Below are positions 28,293 to 36,126 of a DNA stretch of 64,000 bases, one piece after another (the first letter of the stretch is position 1; every line of letters begins with the position of its first letter). Source of the stretch: Flavobacterium enshiense. Lineage in GTDB: Bacteria; Bacteroidota; Bacteroidia; Flavobacteriales; Flavobacteriaceae. The notes under the pieces are model-generated. The model was not told where the DNA came from, made no database searches, and saw only the letters and a program-made list of their open reading frames with translations. The stretch covers positions 248,001 to 312,000 of the forward strand of contig NZ_CP090376.1 of NCBI RefSeq assembly GCF_022836875.1, read 5' to 3'. Both the position numbers and the translations under genes were made by a program.

Positions 28293-28868
28293 ATGCAGAC
28301 CTTATTAGAAAATATAGCCAAACACATTTCGCTCACTGCCGTGGAGCAGGAAAGCATTTTGGACTTATTGCAAACCGAACAATATAAAGCAAAAACAACA
28401 CTTTTAGAGGAAGGAAAAATCTGCACCCATTCCTTTTTCGTACTGAAGGGAATTCTTAGAAGCTATACCTTGGACGAGAACGGTGTGGAACACGTAATGA
28501 GTTTTGCCTGCCCGGGTTGGTGGATTGCCGACATGTACAGTTATCTGTCGCAACGACCGGGACAACTCTTCATAGAAACCAACGAAGAAGCCGAGGTAAT
28601 TTTACTTTCCAAAGAAAATCAGGAAAAATTATACTCTATTGTTCCGAAGATGGAACGCTATTTCCGCATTCTGATCGAAAACTCATTAGTAGCAAACCAG
28701 CAGCGATTAATTGACAACATGAGTTTTACGGCCGAAGCCCGTTACGACAAATTCAGCAAAAAATATCCTGAACTGATTAACCGTCTTCCACAAAAACAAA
28801 TCGCCTCTTATATTGGCGTTACTCCGGAATTTTTCAGTAAGATGAAGGCTAGATTTCTGAAAAAATAG
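28293..28868 (+). CDS. Crp/Fnr family transcriptional regulator
   Basis: A 191-residue DNA-binding regulator. ATG 28293 is chosen; an in-frame TTG at 28281 overlaps the -7 box. Residues ~15-120 form the cAMP-binding-like beta roll (TTLLEEGKICTHSFFVLKGI, GVEHVMSFACPGWWIADMYS). The C-terminal winged helix contains PQKQIASYIGVTPEFFSKMK as the helix-turn-helix, close to the end as in other flavobacterial members. It lacks the N-terminal cysteine cluster of Fnr, so the effector is not an FeS centre of that type, and the ligand is unknown. Pirin and yceI genes follow on the same strand with a shared palindrome, making this protein the nearest candidate regulator. Confidence 0.9.
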   Translation: MQTLLENIAKHISLTAVEQESILDLLQTEQYKAKTTLLEEGKICTHSFFVLKGILRSYTLDENGVEHVMSFACPGWWIADMYSYLSQRPGQLFIETNEEAEVILLSKENQEKLYSIVPKMERYFRILIENSLVANQQRLIDNMSFTAEARYDKFSKKYPELINRLPQKQIASYIGVTPEFFSKMKARFLKK

Positions 28869-28935
28869 TCGAAGTTCTCAGCTTCTGCAAACATTATACA
28901 AATTAAAATCCGTGACTACTACCTCCCTTAACTTT

Positions 28936-28951
28936 CTTAATCTAGGTTAAG
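28936..28951. promoter_or_regulatory. 16-bp near-palindromic operator before the pirin gene
   Basis: CTTAATCTAGGTTAAG is one base away from the perfect palindrome found before yceI. Its right edge is exactly 22 bases from the -7 box at 28974. Its centre is about 44 bases before the expected transcription start, a position used by class II activators of the Crp type. Confidence 0.65.
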
Positions 28952-28973
28952 CACTTCCTGCAGTGGCTCATCG

Positions 28974-28981
28974 TAACTTTG
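28974..28981 (+). promoter_or_regulatory. -7 element upstream of the pirin gene
   Basis: TAACTTTG matches TAnnTTTG and ends 19 bases before ATG 29001. There is no TTG at the -33 position, which suggests dependence on an activator bound at the adjacent palindrome. Confidence 0.6.
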
Positions 28982-29000
28982 TTTCATCAAAACAACAGTT

Positions 29001-29858
29001 ATGAACCGAAAAGATTTTATCCGAAAAACAATTTTAGGCAGCGGGGCGATAATTACAGGCTCTGCGCTGGCTAAAGAAACTTCTGAATCCGCAGAAGAAA
29101 CTGTAGGGTTCAATCATATTCAAAACACCAATTCTAAAATCATGGAAAATATCATTTTACACAAAGCCAATAGCAGAGGAAATGCAAATCACGGTTGGCT
29201 GCAAAGTTACCACACCTTCAGTTTCGCCAATTACCACAATCCGGAACGAATGAATTTTGGCGTTCTACGCGTACTGAATGACGATACGGTTGCAGCTGGC
29301 ATGGGCTTTGGAACACATCCGCACGAGAATATGGAAATTATCAGTATTCCGCTGGAAGGCGATTTGGAGCATCAGGACAGCATGGGAAACAAAGCCGTAA
29401 TCAAAAATGGTGACATTCAGGTAATGAGCGCGGGAACCGGAATCCATCACAGCGAATACAATAAGAACGAAGACAAGCAGGTTAAATTCCTTCAGATTTG
29501 GGTCTTCCCGAACAAGCGAAATGTTACGCCGAGATACGATCAGATTACTTTAAATTCAGAAGACCGACACAATAAATTACAACAAATCCTCTCGCCGAAT
29601 GCCGAGGATGCAGGAGTTTGGATTCATCAGGACGCATGGTTTCACCTGGGAAAATTCGACAAAGATGTTACAACCGACTATCATTTCAATAAACAAGGCA
29701 ACGGATTGTATGTTTTTGTTCTCAACGGAGACATTACCGTTAACAATCAGGAACTGAATACAAGGGACGGTTTAGGAATATGGAACACTGACAAAGTAAC
29801 GATTAAAGCTAATTCAGAAGCCGAATTCTTATTGATGGAAGTCCCTATGGCTTTATAA
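29001..29858 (+). CDS. Pirin family protein with an N-terminal export-like segment
   Basis: A 285-residue bicupin. The metal site is intact: His106 and His108 (GTHPHENMEI), His150 and Glu152 (GIHHSEY). Other pirin signatures are HTFSFANYHNP and EGDLEHQDSMGN. Some bacterial pirins have quercetin 2,3-dioxygenase activity and others bind enzymes; the activity here is not known. Unusually, about 47 residues precede the normal pirin start (near Met48, MENIILHKANSRG). They comprise a charged start (MNRKDFIRKT) and a hydrophobic stretch (ILGSGAIITGSALA) resembling a Tat- or Sec-like signal, though not a strict twin-arginine motif. The gene is preceded by a palindromic operator shared with the yceI gene. 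Confidence 0.9.
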   Translation: MNRKDFIRKTILGSGAIITGSALAKETSESAEETVGFNHIQNTNSKIMENIILHKANSRGNANHGWLQSYHTFSFANYHNPERMNFGVLRVLNDDTVAAGMGFGTHPHENMEIISIPLEGDLEHQDSMGNKAVIKNGDIQVMSAGTGIHHSEYNKNEDKQVKFLQIWVFPNKRNVTPRYDQITLNSEDRHNKLQQILSPNAEDAGVWIHQDAWFHLGKFDKDVTTDYHFNKQGNGLYVFVLNGDITVNNQELNTRDGLGIWNTDKVTIKANSEAEFLLMEVPMAL

Positions 29859-29919
29859 AGCCTCTGTCAGCAGTCAGAGCTTTAAGCAATTTGACTATAG
29901 CTATGAACAAGACAAATTT

Positions 29920-29935
29920 CTTAATCTAGATTAAG
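29920..29935. promoter_or_regulatory. 16-bp perfect palindromic operator before yceI
   Basis: CTTAATCTAGATTAAG is a perfect 16-bp palindrome. It ends exactly 22 bases before the -7 box at 29958, the same geometry as at the pirin gene. A dimeric regulator is implied. Confidence 0.7.
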
Positions 29936-29957
29936 TCATTGATTACCAACAATAAAG

Positions 29958-29965
29958 TAATTTTG
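29958..29965 (+). promoter_or_regulatory. -7 element upstream of yceI
   Basis: TAATTTTG matches TAnnTTTG and lies 24 bases before ATG 29990. Confidence 0.6.
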
Positions 29966-29989
29966 TAATAACACTAAAAAAATGAAGTC

Positions 29990-30520
29990 ATGGCAACAAC
30001 AAAATGGATTATCGACCCAACACACTCCGAAGTAACCTTTAAGGTGAAACACATGATGTTTACCAATTTATCCGGAAGATTTAACAGTTATGATGTGAAC
30101 ATTATAGCCGAGGACGATGATTTCAGTAAAGCGGTGATTGAATTCTACGTCGACTCCAATTCGGTAGATACAAGAAGCCCAGACCGTGACAATCACTTAA
30201 AAAGCGCTGATTTCTTTAACGTGGAAGAATATCCAAAAATAACCTTCAAAGCTTCTTCATTCACCAAATTGGATGATAAAAAATATGAATTGGCTGGTGA
30301 TTTAACCATCAGAGATGTTACGAAATTCGTAAAACTTCCGGCCGAGTTCAGCGGACTGATGACCGATCCTTGGGGCAACACCAAAGTAGGCATCAATATT
30401 TTCGGAGAAGTAGACCGAAAAGACTGGGGTTTAAAATGGAACTCACCACTGGATAATGGAGGTTTTTTATTAAGTGACATTGTAAAATTCGACATCGAAA
30501 TACAGTTGGTAAGACAATAA
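29990..30520 (+). CDS. YceI family lipid-binding-like protein
   Basis: A 176-residue lipocalin-like beta barrel of the YceI family, known to bind isoprenoid or other long lipophilic molecules. Family signatures are WIIDPTHSEVTFKVKHMMF, VDSNSVDTRSPDRDNHLKSADFF, EEYPKITFKA and GNTKVGINIFGEVDRKDWGL. The protein has no signal peptide, so it is probably cytoplasmic, unlike E. coli YceI. ATG 29990 is used because the nearby ATG 29982 is in another frame. The shared operator suggests coexpression with pirin, possibly in an oxidative or redox-linked response; that is inference. Confidence 0.93.
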   Translation: MATTKWIIDPTHSEVTFKVKHMMFTNLSGRFNSYDVNIIAEDDDFSKAVIEFYVDSNSVDTRSPDRDNHLKSADFFNVEEYPKITFKASSFTKLDDKKYELAGDLTIRDVTKFVKLPAEFSGLMTDPWGNTKVGINIFGEVDRKDWGLKWNSPLDNGGFLLSDIVKFDIEIQLVRQ

Positions 30521-30554
30521 TATTTCAGAAGAATACTTTTTGATTGATGATAGG

Positions 30555-30590
30555 AAGCCTGTAGTTCGCTTTGAATTGCAGGCTTTTTTA
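30555..30590 (+). terminator. Terminator after yceI
   Basis: A 13-bp stem with two G-U pairs: AAGCCTGTAGTTC (30555-30567) / GAATTGCAGGCTT (30573-30585), loop GCTTT, then T residues. Confidence 0.8.
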
Positions 30591-30614
30591 CTGACACAAA
30601 AGACGCTTTCTCCA

Positions 30615-30692
30615 TAGCCCCGTCCCGATAACTATCGGGAGGAGCGGCATCCCCCGCTAAAAAGCGGGGATATAGCGGACAGCAGGAACGAC
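30615..30692. repeat. GC-rich intergenic repeat with two hairpins
   Basis: The segment is much richer in GC than its surroundings. It contains an 8-bp stem TCCCGATA/TATCGGGA (30623-30640) and a second stem CCCCGCT/AGCGGGG (30652-30669). The fragments TAGCCCC, GCGGCATCC and GATATAGCGGACAGC match a dispersed palindromic element I recall from spacers of many Flavobacterium genomes. Only one copy is in this window, so the repeat nature rests on that recollection. Confidence 0.6.
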
Positions 30693-30735
30693 GATTCCAA
30701 AAATGTCTGAATGTTTACGCTTCTAAAAAAAACCT

Positions 30736-30743
30736 TATTTTTG
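30736..30743 (+). promoter_or_regulatory. -7 element upstream of fabD
   Basis: TATTTTTG matches TAnnTTTG and ends 24 bases before ATG 30768. It overlaps the longer in-frame extension that starts at 30711 and so argues against that start. Confidence 0.6.
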
Positions 30744-30767
30744 CATCACAAACTAAATAAAGAAAAG

Positions 30768-31640
30768 ATGAAAGCATATGTATTCCCGGGTCAGGGCGCA
30801 CAATTCACCGGAATGGGCAAAGATTTATATGAAAATTCGGCTGTTGCAAAAGAATTATTCGAAAAAGCCAACGAGATATTAGGATTCCGCATTACCGACA
30901 TCATGTTTGAAGGTACAGCTGAACAATTAAAAGAAACCAAAGTTACTCAGCCTGCTGTATTTTTACACTCGGTTATTTTAGCGAAGACTTTAGAGGATTT
31001 CAAACCTGAAATGGTAGCCGGACACTCCTTAGGAGAGTTTTCAGCTTTGGTTGCTAACGGAACTTTATCATTTGAAGATGGTTTAAAACTGGTTTCACAG
31101 CGTGCGTTAGCAATGCAGAAAGCTTGTGAAATTACTCCATCAACCATGGCTGCGGTATTAAATCTGGATGATAAAATTGTAGAAGACATCTGTGCTTCTA
31201 TTGATGGTGTTGTAGTAGCTGCTAACTATAACTGCCCGGGACAATTGGTAATCTCAGGCGAATTGAAAGCGGTAGAGGAAGCTTGTGAGAAAATGAAGGA
31301 AGCCGGAGCAAAACGCGCATTAATTTTACCGGTGGGAGGCGCTTTCCACTCGCCAATGATGGAACCGGCACGTGAAGAACTGGCTGCAGCAATCGAAGCT
31401 ACAACATTCAGCGCTCCTATTTGCCCGGTTTATCAAAACGTAACAGCAAGCGCTGTTTCTGATGCTGATGAAATCAAGAAAAACCTGATTATCCAATTAA
31501 CAGCTCCTGTAAAATGGACACAGTCAGTACAGCAAATGATAGCCGATGGTGCCACTTCATTTACAGAAGTTGGTCCTGGAAAAGTATTGGTAGGCCTGGT
31601 TAACAAAATCAATAAAGAAGCCCAAACCATTTCGGCTTAA
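30768..31640 (+). CDS. fabD: Malonyl-CoA:ACP transacylase
   Basis: Loads malonyl groups from CoA onto acyl carrier protein, supplying the elongation units of fatty acid synthesis. The 290-residue length is standard. The start motif is AYVFPGQGAQFTGMG. The nucleophile Ser87 lies in VAGHSLGEFSALV, the malonyl-binding arginine in SQRALAMQ, and the catalytic histidine in GGAFHSPMM. QNVTASAV and TEVGPGKVLVGL complete the family pattern. ATG 30768 is preferred because the promoter element lies inside the longer alternative. No other fab genes are adjacent. Confidence 0.96.
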   Translation: MKAYVFPGQGAQFTGMGKDLYENSAVAKELFEKANEILGFRITDIMFEGTAEQLKETKVTQPAVFLHSVILAKTLEDFKPEMVAGHSLGEFSALVANGTLSFEDGLKLVSQRALAMQKACEITPSTMAAVLNLDDKIVEDICASIDGVVVAANYNCPGQLVISGELKAVEEACEKMKEAGAKRALILPVGGAFHSPMMEPAREELAAAIEATTFSAPICPVYQNVTASAVSDADEIKKNLIIQLTAPVKWTQSVQQMIADGATSFTEVGPGKVLVGLVNKINKEAQTISA

Positions 31641-31748
31641 TTTTAAAAAAAATTGGATAAAATTTTTACTTTGAAATGTTTTTAATTAAAAAAAAAAATT
31701 AATTTTACCCTTAAGTATAAATAATTATTAATTCTTAAAAATTAAAAA

Positions 31749-32000
31749 ATGAAAAAAACACTTTTAGCTTTAGCTTTTGTTGGAGCATTGATGGTTTCTT
31801 GTAAAGAAAAAACTGAAGAGAAAATGGAAGAAGCAACTGATGCTGCTGCAACTGAAATGGTTGAAACTGTAGATACTGCTGCTGCTGCTGTTGAAGCTGC
31901 TGCTGACACTGCTACTGTTAAGGCTGCTGATGCTGCTGCTGCTGGTGCTCAAAAAGTAGAAGACGCTGCAAAAGAAGTTAAAGAAGATGCTAAAAAGTAA
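31749..32000 (+). CDS. Small alanine/glutamate-rich lipoprotein
   Basis: An 83-residue precursor with a lipoprotein signal peptide (lipobox LMVSC, lipidated Cys18). The mature part begins CKEKTEEKMEE and consists almost wholly of Ala, Glu, Thr, Val, Asp and Lys with high helix propensity. Alanine is coded almost only by GCT, which together with a dedicated strong terminator suggests a highly expressed gene. The early Lys/Glu after the cysteine resembles lipoprotein export signals known in Bacteroidetes, so it may face outwards. It resembles the lipoprotein at 38490 in length and composition. The function is unknown. Upstream TAATTTTA at 31700 is a one-mismatch -7 candidate. Confidence 0.85.
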   Translation: MKKTLLALAFVGALMVSCKEKTEEKMEEATDAAATEMVETVDTAAAAVEAAADTATVKAADAAAAGAQKVEDAAKEVKEDAKK

Positions 32001-32005
32001 TTTTT

Positions 32006-32032
32006 AAAGACCGGTTTATCCGGTCTTTTTTA
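32006..32032 (+). terminator. Terminator after the first small lipoprotein
   Basis: Stem AAAGACCGG (32006-32014) / CCGGTCTTT (32020-32028), loop TTTAT, then T residues. Confidence 0.85.
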
Positions 32033-32052
32033 TAAAATAAAACTTCTTTATA

Positions 32053-32089
32053 AAAAAAACTCCCAAATCGTTGATTTGGGAGTTTTTTT
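32053..32089 (-). terminator. galE: Terminator of galE
   Basis: A 17-bp perfect stem (32053-32069 with 32073-32089), core ACTCCCAAATC/GATTTGGGAGT, loop GTT. The A tract on the left becomes the T run for minus-strand transcription; it overlaps the galE stop codon. Confidence 0.85.
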
Positions 32090-33119
32090 ATTTACTTGAT
32101 ATATGTACACTTCTTATTTTCTGTTCCCATTTCCAGGCGCTGTTTAATGCCTCTTCCAAAGTAGATTCTGCTTTCCAACCTAAAACCATATTAGCTTTAT
32201 CAGTATTAGCATAGGCGGAGATAACATCACCTTCTCTTCGATCCACAATCTTATACGGCAATTTTTGCTGACTTATCTTTTCAAATGCCTGAATAACTTC
32301 TAAAACAGAACTCCCTTTTCCGGTTCCTACATTGAAAACTTCTGCCTTTTCCACATTTTTCTTTTCCAGCAAACGTCGCAAAGCTACCACATGGGCTTTT
32401 GCCAAATCAACTACGTGAATATAATCGCGGATGCAGGTTCCGTCCGGCGTTGGATAATCATCTCCAAAAACAGACAATTCCTCTCGCAATCCAATTGCAG
32501 TTTGTGTAATAAACGGCACTAAATTCTGAGGGACACCTATTGGCAACTCACCAATTTCGGTACTCGGATGCGCACCTATCGGATTAAAATAACGAAGTAA
32601 AACAGCATTGATATCGGACACTTTTACAACATCCTTAATTATTTCCTCTCCGATTTGCTTCGTATTTCCATAAGGTGAGATGGCTTCCTGAACAGGTGCA
32701 TCTTCGGTAATGGGCATTTTTTCAGCCTGTCCATAAACTGTACACGAAGAACTGAAAATAAAATTAGCATTGCCTTTTTTCTCCAATTCCTGAAGCAGAT
32801 ACACCAGTGAGCTGATGTTGTTTTCATAATACAGCAACGGGTTTTCAACACTTTCTCCTACCGCTTTTGACGCAGCAAAATGAATCACTCCAGAAATATC
32901 GGAATGACGTTTAAAAAAATCCTGAACCGAATTTTTCTCACGCAAATCCAATTTTTCAAAAACAGGCTTCTTACCCGTAATTCTAGAAATTCCATCCAAA
33001 ACCTCAAGTGTAGAATTCTGCAAATTATCAACAATTACAACCTCAAATCCTTGATTTTGCAATTCCACCGCTGTATGCGATCCGATAAAACCTAACCCAC
33101 CAGTCACCAATACTTTCAT
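32088..33119 (-). CDS. galE: UDP-glucose 4-epimerase
   Basis: Interconverts UDP-glucose and UDP-galactose for sugar metabolism and surface polysaccharide synthesis. The 343-residue protein starts at ATG 33119 (MKVLVTGGLGFIGSH); an 11-residue upstream extension overlaps no conserved sequence. It has the NAD-binding GGLGFIG motif at the N-terminus, FSSSCTVYG, the catalytic Tyr/Lys pair in SPYGNTKQIGEE, RYFNPIGAHPS and GTCIRDYIHVVDLAKAH. Length is standard for extended short-chain dehydrogenases. A minus-strand -7 box is located 45 bases upstream, so it is transcribed separately from the DegT gene behind it. Confidence 0.95.
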   Translation of the reverse strand: MKVLVTGGLGFIGSHTAVELQNQGFEVVIVDNLQNSTLEVLDGISRITGKKPVFEKLDLREKNSVQDFFKRHSDISGVIHFAASKAVGESVENPLLYYENNISSLVYLLQELEKKGNANFIFSSSCTVYGQAEKMPITEDAPVQEAISPYGNTKQIGEEIIKDVVKVSDINAVLLRYFNPIGAHPSTEIGELPIGVPQNLVPFITQTAIGLREELSVFGDDYPTPDGTCIRDYIHVVDLAKAHVVALRRLLEKKNVEKAEVFNVGTGKGSSVLEVIQAFEKISQQKLPYKIVDRREGDVISAYANTDKANMVLGWKAESTLEEALNSAWKWEQKIRSVHISSK

Positions 33120-33163
33120 CTTGCGAAGTCTTTTGATTTTAAACAATGTCAACTACAATGTCA

Positions 33164-33171
33164 CAAAAATA
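33164..33171 (-). promoter_or_regulatory. -7 element upstream of galE
   Basis: Minus-strand TATTTTTG matches TAnnTTTG. Confidence 0.5.
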
Positions 33172-33182
33172 AACCTTACATC

Positions 33183-34316
33183 CTATTTATTAAAAAATTC
33201 AAGAACAGAATCGACAATAAAGCTGATTTGCTCGTCATCTAACTCTGTATGCATTGGCAATGATATTACCTCTTTTACCAATTGGTTTGTTACCGGAAAA
33301 TCTTCCTCTTTGTATCTTGAATCCAAATAAGCCTTCTGACTATGCAACGGAATCGGGTAATAAATGGCACAAGGAATTCCTTTTGCCTGAAGGTGATCCA
33401 TCAGCGCATCACGACTCGCATCAATGATACGCAACGTATACTGGTGAAAAACATGCCAATCGCATTCATCCGGAATAACCGGCGTAATAATATTTTTATG
33501 ACCTTCAAATCCTTTTGAATATTTTCGGGCTGCATTTTGTCTTGCCTCATTGTACAAATCCAAAAACGGCAATTTAGCATTCAAAACCGCAGCCTGAACA
33601 CTGTCCAAACGAGAATTCACACCAACCACATCATGATGATAACGAACGTACATACCGTGATTTACGATTCCGCGCAATGTGTGAGCCAATTCGTCATCAT
33701 TGGTAAAAATTGCACCTCCATCACCATAGCAACCTAAGTTTTTAGAAGGGAAGAACGATGTTGCTCCTACGTGACCGATAGTTCCCACCTTTCTTTTTGA
33801 ACCATCTCTTCCTGTAAAATCAGCACCGATTGCTTGCGCATTATCTTCGATTACATATAAATTGTGTTCTTTGGCAATATCCATAATGGCATCCATATTA
33901 GCCGCACGACCAAACAAATGAACAGGAACAATCGCTTTGGTTTTTGGAGTAATTGCTTTTTTAATGGCCTCAATCGAAATATTCATGTTATCCATTTCAA
34001 CATCTACCAAAACAGGAGTAAGTCGCAACAAAGCGATTACCTCAACCGTCGCAGCAAAAGTAAAATCCGCAGTAATCACCTCATCACCAGGTTCAAGCCC
34101 TAATCCCATCATGGCAATCTGCAACGCATCAGTACCATTAGCACACGGAATCACGTGTTTAACCCCCAAATAATCCTCCAGACTCTTTTGGAACTTCTGC
34201 ACTTGTGGTCCGTTAATGTAAGTATTAGTATCTAAAACCTCCTGAATAGAAGCGTTTACGGTATCTTTTATTTTTTCGTATTGACTTTTCAGGTCAACCA
34301 TTTGTAATTTTCTCAT
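33183..34316 (-). CDS. DegT/DnrJ/EryC1/StrS family sugar aminotransferase
   Basis: A 377-residue PLP enzyme starting at ATG 34316 (MRKLQMVDLKSQYEKI); the longer frame to 34343 runs into the promoter. Such enzymes aminate nucleotide-linked keto sugars for O-antigen, capsule or glycoprotein glycans. Signatures are ANGTDALQIAM, EVITADFTFAATVEV, VHLFGRAANMD, VIEDNAQAIGA and the PLP lysine Lys192 in TSFFPSKNLGCYGDGGAI. Neighbours include galE and kdtA, also sugar-related, but no complete polysaccharide cluster is visible. The nearest characterised relatives make 3-amino- or 4-amino-deoxy sugars; the exact product cannot be told from sequence alone. Confidence 0.9.
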   Translation of the reverse strand: MRKLQMVDLKSQYEKIKDTVNASIQEVLDTNTYINGPQVQKFQKSLEDYLGVKHVIPCANGTDALQIAMMGLGLEPGDEVITADFTFAATVEVIALLRLTPVLVDVEMDNMNISIEAIKKAITPKTKAIVPVHLFGRAANMDAIMDIAKEHNLYVIEDNAQAIGADFTGRDGSKRKVGTIGHVGATSFFPSKNLGCYGDGGAIFTNDDELAHTLRGIVNHGMYVRYHHDVVGVNSRLDSVQAAVLNAKLPFLDLYNEARQNAARKYSKGFEGHKNIITPVIPDECDWHVFHQYTLRIIDASRDALMDHLQAKGIPCAIYYPIPLHSQKAYLDSRYKEEDFPVTNQLVKEVISLPMHTELDDEQISFIVDSVLEFFNK

Positions 34317-34340
34317 TTGAAAAACGATTTTTAAAACACG

Positions 34341-34348
34341 CAAAAGTA
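34341..34348 (-). promoter_or_regulatory. -7 element upstream of the DegT gene
   Basis: Minus-strand TACTTTTG matches TAnnTTTG, 24 bases before the chosen ATG; this supports the 34316 start. Confidence 0.55.
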
Positions 34349-34416
34349 CGAATTAAACCAGAATGATTTATTGATAACGAAAAGAAACCGTATTTTAGCG
34401 CGACAAAAGAAAAGTT

Positions 34417-35649
34417 ATGTTTTTTCTCTACAATTTAGTGCTTCAAACTGCAGGATTTCTACTGAAAATAGTCGCTTTGTTCAGTCCTAAAATACGATTG
34501 TTTGTTGACGGACGGAAGTCGGTTTTCGATACGCTTTCCTCTAAAATTTCAGCTTCCGACAAAACCATCTGGTTTCATGCTGCATCGCTCGGAGAATACG
34601 AACAGGGACTTCCGGTCATGGAGCAAATCAAAGAAAAATTCCCAAACCATAAAATTCTGGTGACGTTCTTTTCACCATCCGGATATGAAGTCCGCAAAAA
34701 CAATACCGTGGCCGACGTTACCGTATATCTTCCTTTGGACACCCAAAAAAATGTGAAGAAATTTTTGAAACTGGCGCGTCCGGAAATGGCTTTTTTCATC
34801 AAATATGAGTTTTGGCCCAATTATTTGAATGAACTCAAAAACCAGAATATCAAAACCTATTTGATTTCCGGCATTTTTAGAGAAAAACAAAGTTTTTTTA
34901 AATGGTACGGCGGTTTTTACCGAAAAGCATTGAAAAACATCGACTACTTCTTTGTTCAGAATGAAAGTTCGAAAAAGCTCCTGCAAAGTATCGGATTCCA
35001 CAACATAAAAGTATCCGGAGACACCCGTTTTGACCGTGTGGTTTCCATTTTGGAACGCGACAATTCGCTTTATTTCATTGAAGAATTCAAAAATGACACT
35101 ACAACCATTGTGATTGGCAGTTCGTGGCCAAAAGACGAATCTCTATTAACAGATTATATCAATCAATCAGATAGCAATGTAAAATTCATCATTGCACCAC
35201 ACAACATCAAAACCGATCAAATTCAACAGTTGAAAGACGCAATCACAAAGAAAACCGTTCTTTTTTCGGAGAAAGAAAATCAAAATTTATCTGATTCTCA
35301 GGTTTTCATCATTGATACTATCGGCATTCTGACCAAAATTTACAGTTACGCTGACATCGCCTATGTGGGCGGAGGCTTCGGAAACCCGGGCGTACACAAT
35401 ATTTTAGAGCCGGCGACTTTCGCAATTCCAATTGTGATTGGTCCAAATTACTCTCATTTCGCAGAAGCAACAGCTTTGGTAAATATTGAAGGCTGCATTT
35501 CAATCACCAACCAAAGCGAACTGAAACAGGCTTTTGACTTACTGGTACAAAACGAAGACGAACGCTATGAAAAAGGACATGTTTGCAGCACTTTTGTTCA
35601 GATGAATAAGGGAGCGACGGCTACGATTCTGAAACACATCCTTAACTAA
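34417..35649 (+). CDS. kdtA: 3-deoxy-D-manno-octulosonic acid transferase
   Basis: Transfers Kdo from CMP-Kdo to lipid A precursor at the inner membrane during LPS synthesis (also named waaA). The 410-residue protein has an N-terminal membrane-associating helix (~1-25) and the family sequence WFHAASLGEYEQGLPVME with its conserved glutamate. Other signatures are KILVTFFSPSGYEVRKN, DTIGILTKIYSYADIAYVGGG and GVHNILEPATFAIPIVIGPNY. Length is typical. A one-mismatch -7 box (TATTTTAG, 34391-34398) lies upstream. The GNAT gene starts one base after its stop, so the two are cotranscribed. Confidence 0.95.
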   Translation: MFFLYNLVLQTAGFLLKIVALFSPKIRLFVDGRKSVFDTLSSKISASDKTIWFHAASLGEYEQGLPVMEQIKEKFPNHKILVTFFSPSGYEVRKNNTVADVTVYLPLDTQKNVKKFLKLARPEMAFFIKYEFWPNYLNELKNQNIKTYLISGIFREKQSFFKWYGGFYRKALKNIDYFFVQNESSKKLLQSIGFHNIKVSGDTRFDRVVSILERDNSLYFIEEFKNDTTTIVIGSSWPKDESLLTDYINQSDSNVKFIIAPHNIKTDQIQQLKDAITKKTVLFSEKENQNLSDSQVFIIDTIGILTKIYSYADIAYVGGGFGNPGVHNILEPATFAIPIVIGPNYSHFAEATALVNIEGCISITNQSELKQAFDLLVQNEDERYEKGHVCSTFVQMNKGATATILKHILN

Positions 35650-35650
35650 C

Positions 35651-36115
35651 ATGGCTCCGAAAACAGAATTCATACCCCTGACTTTATCAGACATCGAGAA
35701 GATTGTCTCAATGATGCAGGAGTTTTATGCCATCGATAATTATCCAATTGATACAAAAAAATCGAAAATACTTTTCAGGGAATTCATCAAAAATGAACAT
35801 TTAGGAAAAGCATGGCTGATTTACCATAAACATGAAATTGTGGGCTATGTAATCCTGACATTTGTTTTCAGTTTTGAATACGGCGGAACCATTGCCTTTC
35901 TTGACGAATTGTATCTTTCTGAGAGTATGCGGGGAAAAGGAATCGGGAAAGAAGCTGTCCGATTTATACAAGCAGAAGCTCAAATACTGAAGTTGAAAAT
36001 AATCTATCTGGAAACAGAAGAACACAATGAAAACGCACAAAAATTGTATCTTGCCAACGATTTTACGGTACATCATCGGAAAATAATGAAACATATAGTA
36101 CAAAAACACCCTTAA
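35651..36115 (+). CDS. GNAT family N-acetyltransferase
   Basis: A 154-residue acetyl-CoA-dependent acetyltransferase. The acetyl-CoA-binding motif A is LYLSESMRGKGIGKEAVRFI, close to the R/Q-x2-G-x-G/A consensus, followed by the motif B region IIYLETEEHNENAQKLYLANDF. The N-terminal segment lacks membrane features, so it is cytoplasmic. It starts one base after kdtA and ends 11 bases before the S46 peptidase, so all three may form an operon. The substrate is unknown; nothing except position suggests a link with LPS. Confidence 0.88.
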   Translation: MAPKTEFIPLTLSDIEKIVSMMQEFYAIDNYPIDTKKSKILFREFIKNEHLGKAWLIYHKHEIVGYVILTFVFSFEYGGTIAFLDELYLSESMRGKGIGKEAVRFIQAEAQILKLKIIYLETEEHNENAQKLYLANDFTVHHRKIMKHIVQKHP

Positions 36116-36126
36116 TAACCAAAAAA

